Shown here one piece after another: positions 57,984-64,000 of a stretch of DNA of 64,000 nucleotides; the stretch's first letter is position 1, and each line of letters begins with the position of its first letter. Both the position numbers and the translations under genes were made by a program. Under the pieces are notes generated by a model. That model did not search any database. It had not been told where the DNA came from and saw nothing but the letters and a program-made list of their open reading frames with translations. Source of the stretch: Paulinella micropora (lineage: Eukaryota; Cercozoa; Imbricatea; Euglyphida; Paulinellidae); NCBI GenBank assembly GCA_019918135.1, contig WBZZ01004592.1, positions 2,501-66,500 of the forward strand. The letters are read 5' to 3'.

Positions 57984-60900
57984 TGGGGAATACTTCCGTT
58001 CTTAGTTCTGCTAATTGGTTTGCTTGGTCTTGTAATATATTAAGTAAAGTTTTATTTTCTTTTTCTAAATTATCTACCTTTTCTGATAATTGTTGAACTG
58101 CTTTAATCAATGGGGCGATAAATTCGGAATAACCTATACCATATTCATAGTCCCCAGTTTCAACACATTTATATGTATATGGACAGGCACTTGTGCCCTT
58201 TAATTCACACTCCGCTTTTTGTTTCGGACATTGAACCATTACTGGCTCTTTTGATAATCCAGCAAAATCTAATCTATCAATTTCTGACAATAGGTCTTCT
58301 ACTTCTTGTGCTATTAAACCCGCTCTCTGTTTCTTGTTGTTATCAATCATACGATAGCATACTGGATTCAACTTATTGATAAAATCTAAACCTAAACATT
58401 CTTTTATATCTTTTTTTTTTCGCCTGTCTGATGGTGCCGTTACAGTTCCCTTACACCATAAATTCCCCTGATTAGCATTCAAAGACATTATCATTGTATT
58501 ACTGCTATTTTCCCACACAAAACCATTATTTGTAGCATCATAAGCCCTAAATCTAACACAATAGCTGGTTATACTCGCACCCGTTGGTGCCGTCCCTCCA
58601 TTTAGTGCTTTACCCGACCCAGATGTTGCCATAAATACCCCAGTTTGGATCATTATATTCCCATATAAATATTCCGTGGATATTTCCTCCATCTGTCGTT
58701 CCTTGAATTGCTATCCTTGCCCCGTTAGTTGATGTTGATGCAGTTGTTAGTACTCCAGCGTATGTAATTCCCGCATTCGCTGTTAGAGCACTCTGAGCAT
58801 AGATTATTCCACTTCCTCTCGCATAAAAATTTAAGTCTTGGTTAGTACTGCTTCCATTAGCATATACCGAATTATAACCAAAACCCACACCCTGTGTCCC
58901 GTTGCTGTGTCTGAATTCAATACCACCAGAAGATTGACCTATATTACCCGTTACATATAATCCTACTGGTGTAGCATGAGAGCCACTTCTTGCTTCTCCT
59001 TTTATATCTGCCCCCGCATTCGCCGTTATCAACCCCGCACTGCTTATGTTCATTGCTTCGCTAAATGTTATGGCTCCGCCTAGTGCTACACCTGATTTGT
59101 AGTTAAAAGCAAGTTTATCCGTGTTTTTCCTTATTTGAAAATTAGAACCTGTGGCTGACGATAATGTGTTCGTGCCGTTCCAATAACAATCAAAATTTAG
59201 AGCGACATCGTCCTGAGCTAAGTTAAGTAGTTAAAAAGTTGGATAAATGGATGTATGGACAAATGCTTGAATATGCGGACCATTAACATTACTAGCAGTG
59301 CCGTATAATTCTAAGCCACCTGACACACCCGTCCCCTTTGTGTTTCTGCCTATTATACACGGGACACCTAATGAAGTCGCTAATATTCCGCTGAATTCTT
59401 TTGTTCCTGCTATGGTTTGAGTTCCCGTTAATTTCACATTTTGCCCGTCTAATGTATCCACATAAGTTTTATTCGCCCCGTCTGTTGAAGCCGATGGAGT
59501 GGCTAAGTTTGTTATGCTTTGGCTTTTCATATCAACTCCCGCATTAGCCGTTATCAATCCGCTGGCCGTTAATGTCGTTCCTGTCAATCCCGCACTCGCC
59601 GTTATCAATCCGCTAGCCGTTATGGTTCCGCTTGTTGTCAATGAGTATCCTGTCATATTTCTAACATTCGTTATGCCATAATTAATGTCTCATAGTCAAA
59701 ATACAAACTGGCTACACGAGGTTGGCTTCTGAGATTAGTTCCGCCACTTCCTGTTTTATTAACGACGAATATGATATATCTCGCAGTAGCATTTGAAGCG
59801 GGCGAATATGTCTTCGTTGTTTGTGAAGCCCAAGCCTGTCCCGTCTGTGAATCCCATAATGTATATGTAATGTTATCCGCACTTGTTCCAACATACCAAA
59901 TACTCGGTGTTGTTTAATGTAATTAACTGACGAAGACCTAACATAATAAGTTTTTATCCTGTATGTTGCTCCTAGTAAGTCAATTTTTTATGTATTCGCC
60001 TGTGTATGCTGTTCCTCCCTAAGTATTCGTGGTTGCGGGAGTTCTGTTATATACTCCTGTCGTGTCGTTGTATATAGCCGTAGTCCAATAATCGTTCTGA
60101 CTGGCATTAAAAGCATAATAAGCTGGATTGTATTCATCCGAAGCCGAAGCGACAAACCCGCCAGAATTATTGCTTCTCATAGCCTGCGGGGCGGTATATA
60201 AAGTAAAAGCCGAAGCCCCATATTTTACATCGCCCGTCATTGTTCCACCCGATAAAGCAAGAAAAGCCAGAGACCCTGTGGAATTTACCCAGTTTGAACC
60301 ATTATACGTTAATAATTGTCCATTCGCTGGTGTTGTTATTATGACATCACTCAAAGCATCTATTGACTTAGTTCCTAGCCGTGTGTCAAAATCCGTATTC
60401 GCCCTTGCGGTGGTGTAGTATAAGTTAGTGCCTTCTGCGACATTGGTGGTGCTCTTGGTTGCCAATCTCGTATCAAAATCCGTATTAGCCCTTGCCGTGG
60501 TATAGTATAGATTGGTTCCCTCTGCTAAGTTAGTAGTTGATTTAGTCGCTAGCCTTGTATCAAAATTTGAATTATCTCGTGCTGTGGTGTAATATAAATT
60601 AGTGCCTTCTGCTAAGTTGGTGGTTGATTTTGTTGCCAATTGAGTGTCAAATCTCGCATTGGTATAATAAAGGTTCGTCCCCTCTGCTAAGTTTGTAGTT
60701 GATTTAGTTCCTAGCCGTGTGTCAAAGTCTGTATTTGCTCTCGCGGTGGTGTACTATAGGTTCGTCCCCTCTGCTAAGTTAGTAGTTGATTTAGTCCCTA
60801 GCCTTGTATCAAAGTCTGTATTTGCTCTGACCGTCGTATAATATAGATTAGTTCCCTCTGCTAAGTTGGTCGTGCTCTTGGTAGCTAATTTTGTATCAAA

Positions 60901-61628
60901 TCTCGCAGTGGTGTAATAAAGGTTCGTCCCCTCTGCTAAGTTTGTAGTTGATTTAGTTCCTAGCCGTGTATCAAAGTCTGTATTGGCTCGTGCTGTGGTA
61001 TAATATAAATTTGTTCCTTCTGGTTGGTCGTGCTCTTGGTCGCTAATTGTGTATCAAATCTCGCAGTGGTGTAATAAAGGTTCGTCCCTTCTGCTAAGTT
61101 AGTTGTTGATTTAGTGGCTAGCCGTGTATCAAAGTCTGTGTTAGCCCTAGCTGTGGTGTAATATAAATTTGTTCCTTCTGCTAAGTTAGTTGTTGATTTA
61201 GTGGCTAGTCGTGTGTCAAAATCTGTATTCGCCCTAGCTGTCGTATAGTATAGATTGGTTCCTTCTTTTAAATCTGCTGTTGTTTTCAATAAAAGCCTAG
61301 CATCAAAGTCTGTATTCGCCCTAGCTGCCGTATAGTATAGATTGGTTCCTTCGGCTAAGTTAGTTGTTGATTTGTTAGAAAATCTTGTATCAAACCGCCC
61401 ATCAGTATAGTATAGATTAGTTCCCTCTTTGATGTCTGCTGTGCTTTTGGTAGCCAGTCGTGTATCAAATCGGCCGTTGGTAAAATAAAGATTTACAGGG
61501 TCAGCATCTTCTGGCACCCTATCAGTGTTTAAGCCGATAATATTAGTGTTTGTAAGGTCTAAGTTAAGTATGTTTAGACTATCGACAGCCAACTCATTAA
61601 GGCCTAATAAACTTTTGAATTGACTCAT
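57973..61628 (-). pseudogene. Tail-fibre-like protein with S74 domain, Polinton-2 copy (several breaks)
   Basis: The N-terminus MSQFKSLLGLNELAVDS at 61628 matches Polinton-1. It carries an enlarged array of about ten 25-30-residue units of the type KEGTNLYYTTARANTDFDTR (59.9-61.5 kb), more than the other copies. The body has the TDGANKTYVDTLDGQNVKLT repeats, and the S74 domain is SDRRKKKDIKECLG...NPVCYRMID...LIAQEVE. Breaks: a stop near 60.75 kb, deletions or shifts near 61.02, 60.66, 59.7-59.9 and 58.65 kb, and a TAA near 59231 at a position where the PLV copy has Gln (PTF-Q-LLN). The S74 part is intact. Confidence 0.75.
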
Positions 61629-61694
61629 TATTATATATTTTGGATAATAATTAATCCAATTAAAAATTATTTTTGGTTAGATATACAACCGAAA

Positions 61695-62210
61695 ATGCCG
61701 AGAGGTAATAGAGAGATTGCGATAAAGAACCTTGAAAAAGCGACTGTAATAAAGAAACAGTATGCTAGGCAGAGAAAGATTGAAAGGGCTAGGGAACTAC
61801 TTGCTGAGGAAGAAGCTAAGAATGTGAAAGAAATGACCAATGACGAAAAGATGGACCACATTACTAAGAAGCAGTTGGAGAAGGATATGATTGATGGGCG
61901 GGATGGTGAGATAAGTGAGGAAAGCAGCGAAAGCGATGAAGAGGTTGAACACGATTTCGTTGACCTCATTGCGGATAAAATATCAAAGATGAAACTTAAA
62001 ACCAAACAGAAGAAGGCGAAGAAAGTGGTAAAAAAGAAAGTGGAAGAAGAGAGTGAGGACGAAAGCGAGAGTGAGGAAGAGGAAGAAGAGCCCAAGCCTA
62101 AGAAAGTAGGGAAGAAGACTAGCCGTGTTAGTGTCAATGTTTATAACCAACAACCAGATAAACCAAAAAAAGAAAACAATCATACATCTAAAATTTTTCT
62201 TAAGTTCTAG
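61695..62210 (+). CDS. Acidic/basic coiled-coil protein, Polinton-2 copy, 171 aa
   Basis: Start MPRGNREIAIKNLEKATVIK at 61695, following the upstream TATATTTTGG region; the open frame extends further up but the Polinton-1 homologue starts here. Same charged-block layout and same C-terminus (SVNVYNQQPDKP...IFLKF) as 16355-16873. Intact, divergent from the fibre gene. Function unknown. Confidence 0.6.
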   Translation: MPRGNREIAIKNLEKATVIKKQYARQRKIERARELLAEEEAKNVKEMTNDEKMDHITKKQLEKDMIDGRDGEISEESSESDEEVEHDFVDLIADKISKMKLKTKQKKAKKVVKKKVEEESEDESESEEEEEEPKPKKVGKKTSRVSVNVYNQQPDKPKKENNHTSKIFLKF

Positions 62211-62300
62211 TAAGGGCAAGCCCTTCTTGCTTTGAGAAGCAAGGCTTCGCAAACAATCCCAAGTTTTGTGAAACTTTTTCTAAAAGTTTCAATATATATA
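62211..62300. promoter_or_regulatory. Palindrome cluster and GAAACTTTT cassette
   Basis: TAAGGGCAAGCCCTT (62211-62225), CTTGCTTTGAGAAGCAAG plus GCTTCGCAAAC, then GTTTTGTGAAACTTTTTCTA and AAAGTTTCAATATATATA. The same elements are found before minus-strand genes and after plus-strand genes elsewhere in Polinton-2; here they lie between two plus-strand genes. Confidence 0.5.
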
Positions 62301-62376
62301 TACTTTATGCGCGACTTATTATTTACTCTTTTATATATCGTGATAAACTACCTTTCTATTTTAGTCGCATATAGCA

Positions 62377-63396
62377 ATGGACCATAAGCATACATCTACC
62401 GATGTAGGCGATACACAAAACAATGAACCCGGAGGTGCGGAGGCGGAGTCTCCGCAAGATAAGGAAGAACTTGAAAAACAGAAAATTGAAGAGGCTTCTG
62501 AAATACACCATCAATCTAAGAACCCTAAAAAATGGAATACTATACTAGCCCCTGAGCCTGAACCATTAAGCCAAGTGTTCATTGACTTAATGGATATGTT
62601 AAAATAGCTACTAAGAAAGGAAACAAAAACTACAACTTTGGTTTAGTAATGATTGATGTTTATTCTCGTCGTGGTTGGATTGAACCGATCAAAAATAAGT
62701 CAACTGGCGAAGTATTGGAAGGATTTAAAAAAATGCCGAAACCTAAAAGGATTACGTCAGACAACGGCAGTGAATATAAAGGACAAGTCGCAGAATACTT
62801 TAAAGACAACGGAATTCAACACACAACTAACGAAGTTGGTGACCACCGAACTATGGGTATTGTAGGTAGATTTATTAGAACAATAAGGAATGATTTAAAT
62901 TTTATGTGGGAAGTGAATGATAATTTTATTTGGGTTCCTTACATTAATGAAATTGTTGATAATTATAATAATACATACATAATACAATAAAAGCCACACC
63001 TATTGAAGTCTATGAGGGAAAAAAGAAAAATGATCAGGAAATATATAGAGCTGGTCTTATTAATAAATTTCCTAAGGGCTCAACAGTAAGAAAAAAACTA
63101 GAAAGAACGGTTTTTTCTAAGGGTGATGTTCAGTATTCAAAAAAAGTATATACAGTAAAAGGCCGAAAGGCTTTAAGTTAATACTCGGTGAAAATGAACT
63201 AGTCAGTCCTCAACAATTATTAAAATCTAAAATGAACGAACAACCGGACGAAGTTAAACCTCAACTAGCCGACAAAGTTAAGGAAGCAACTAAACAAAAA
63301 AAGACCGGCCACTTATTAAAGTCATTAGACATAAAGACGGAGAATATTCGTAGTAGTGCCCGAATTAAAAAGAAAAAAGAAATAATGGATTTGTAA
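62377..63396 (+). pseudogene. Polinton-2 rve integrase (frameshifted, catalytic Glu replaced)
   Basis: First frame 62377-62607 from MDHKHTSTD to the first catalytic Asp region (SQVFIDLMDML), then a shift. The second frame 62649-62990 has VYSRRGWIEPIKNK, ITSDNGSEYKG and GDHRTMGIVGRFIRTIRND. At the expected third catalytic residue (Glu in V-E-R-F) Gly is found. A further shift near 62.98 kb; the C-terminal part runs to the TAA at 63394 with a Lys-rich tail. A palindromic element (62429-62456) lies within the N-terminal frame. Integrates the element in active Polintons; inactive here. Confidence 0.85.
62429..62456. repeat. GC-rich palindromic element inside the integrase frame
   Basis: CCGGAGGTGCGGAGGCGGAG plus TCTCCGCA, the same element as next to the lipase (49179-49204) and 56075 gene (56076-56102) starts. 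Here it is translated as PGGAEAESPQ. Confidence 0.65.
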
Positions 63397-63481
63397 TTTA
63401 CTACTACATTGATAGATGTAATTTAATGCCGGAAGCTAAGTTTATTAAAATTAAGTTACAAAATTTTGTGTAAAATATTTA

Positions 63482-64000
63482 TTACACGATCTTGGCTGGA
63501 AGAATCTTCGCAAGATTTTCAATATTGCCAGCGATAATTGATTCAGCGTTCTTCAAGCTTGGTGAAAAAAAACTTAGACCCATCTTTCAAATATACGACC
63601 GCTACGAGGTCGCCCTTTCTGATCTTTGAAATAGTGGTTTCCAAACCCATAGCAGAAATACCATCACTTCCTGCTACTTGGATTAGGGAAATAGTAAGTC
63701 CCTTTCCTTCATCTCCACTAATAAAGTAAGGAATAGAGAATTTGGATGGAGTTCCTTTCCTACCAGCATTTTTTCCTTCAACATTGGCGGCAGAGAGATC
63801 CATTACAGCCACTCCTACTGATAGGTCATCGACCATTGTTGCTTTCTGTTCAACCTACATCATCATAAATTAGCACGAGCAAGAACAGAAAGAGTAATTA
63901 CCTTTGCTTCACCAGCAGGTGCAGGAGCTGGTGCTGGCTCCTACAATACACAAACAAAAATAAATCAACAAAAAAAGAAAAAAGATTACATCTACCGATG
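63482..64000 (-). CDS. Spliced gene of unknown function, partial at window edge
   Basis: Minus-strand exons: 63990-64000 (partial), 63902-63940 (39 nt, EPAPAPAPAGEAK) and 63482-63854. Introns 63941-63989 (49 nt, GTAATC...GTAG) and 63855-63901 (47 nt, GTAATT...GTAG), phase 0. The last exon codes MVDDLSVGVAVMDLS and a beta-rich body. A run of eight A (63565-63572) puts the end out of frame; with one base fewer the frame would reach the TAA at 63482, so this is an indel or a sequencing error. Same exon and intron plan as 18142-18719. Family unknown. Confidence 0.6.

Larger units (their letters stand above)
43212..63420. mobile_element. Polinton-2: nearly complete Polinton/Maverick
   Basis: Holds the full Polinton set: polymerase B, rve integrase, adenovirus-type protease, packaging ATPase, major capsid protein and penton, plus lipase, spike-like protein and fibre cassette. 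The length of about 20 kb is usual for the group. I could not match a terminal inverted repeat between about 43.2 and 63.4 kb, so the limits are approximate. Polymerase B, integrase, lipase and fibre are broken; capsid, penton, protease and ATPase genes are intact. Confidence 0.85.

Noticed and set aside
10708..63420. Alternative genetic code with TAA/TAG read as glutamine
   Set aside because: Several stops fall at Gln positions, but polymerase B ends in its usual RPFGY just before a TAA, the Polinton-2 coiled-coil gene ends with TAG where its homologue ends with TGA, and some stops replace Tyr. Decay explains the data better.

Overview
The window is eukaryotic DNA in which a GC-richer host-like left end (about 1-10.7 kb) is joined to about 53 kb of AT-rich integrated virus or transposon DNA. 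Host-type features are long trinucleotide microsatellites, five tRNA-derived SINE copies with (ATT)n tails, a 1.3-kb repeat present twice, a Schlafen-type AlbA_2 gene, an unrecognised gene, and a decayed Ty1/copia retroelement. The host species cannot be named from this sequence.

From 10.7 kb on, three elements lie end to end. (1) 10.7-18.0 kb is the right-hand part of a Polinton/Maverick (Polinton-1): packaging ATPase, small structural protein, secreted Cys-rich protein, membrane protein, tail-fibre-like protein with an S74 domain, acidic coiled-coil protein, and retroviral-type (rve) integrase. Its left part is missing, and the break is joined to the copia remnant inside the ATPase gene. 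(2) About 18.1-42.6 kb is a polinton-like virus (PLV) with another replication and integration set: transposon-virus polymerase fused to a superfamily 3 helicase, A32-like ATPase, major capsid protein, penton, PLA2-like protein, tyrosine recombinase, adenine DNA methyltransferase, GIY-YIG nuclease and its own fibre cassette. (3) About 43.2-63.4 kb is a nearly full-length second Polinton (Polinton-2): protein-primed DNA polymerase B, lipase, spike-like protein, major capsid protein, penton, adenovirus-type protease, ATPase, the same fibre cassette as Polinton-1, and rve integrase. A 185-bp near-perfect inverted repeat at 42.8-43.2 kb marks the PLV/Polinton-2 junction.

The elements are related by exchange. 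All three carry a cassette of fibre, two-TM membrane protein and secreted Cys-rich protein. The PLV fibre and the Polinton-1 fibre share long stretches that are almost identical in protein sequence, although the genes are in opposite orientation. The PLV and Polinton-2 also share a beta-rich spike-like gene next to their capsid genes. Past the integrase of each Polinton lies a small spliced gene on the minus strand. The two have the same layout (a 39-nt exon, introns of 47-51 nt, a long last exon), so the array may alternate Polinton and PLV.

Many genes are broken by one or a few frameshifts or stops (polymerase B, both integrases, fibres, recombinase, methyltransferase, lipase, PLV penton). 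Others are intact: the PLV polymerase-helicase, both major capsid proteins, the Polinton-2 penton and protease, and two ATPases. The array looks like fairly young endogenous viral DNA in early decay. Polinton-2 also carries small GC-rich palindromes at gene ends, in promoter regions and inside two reading frames.
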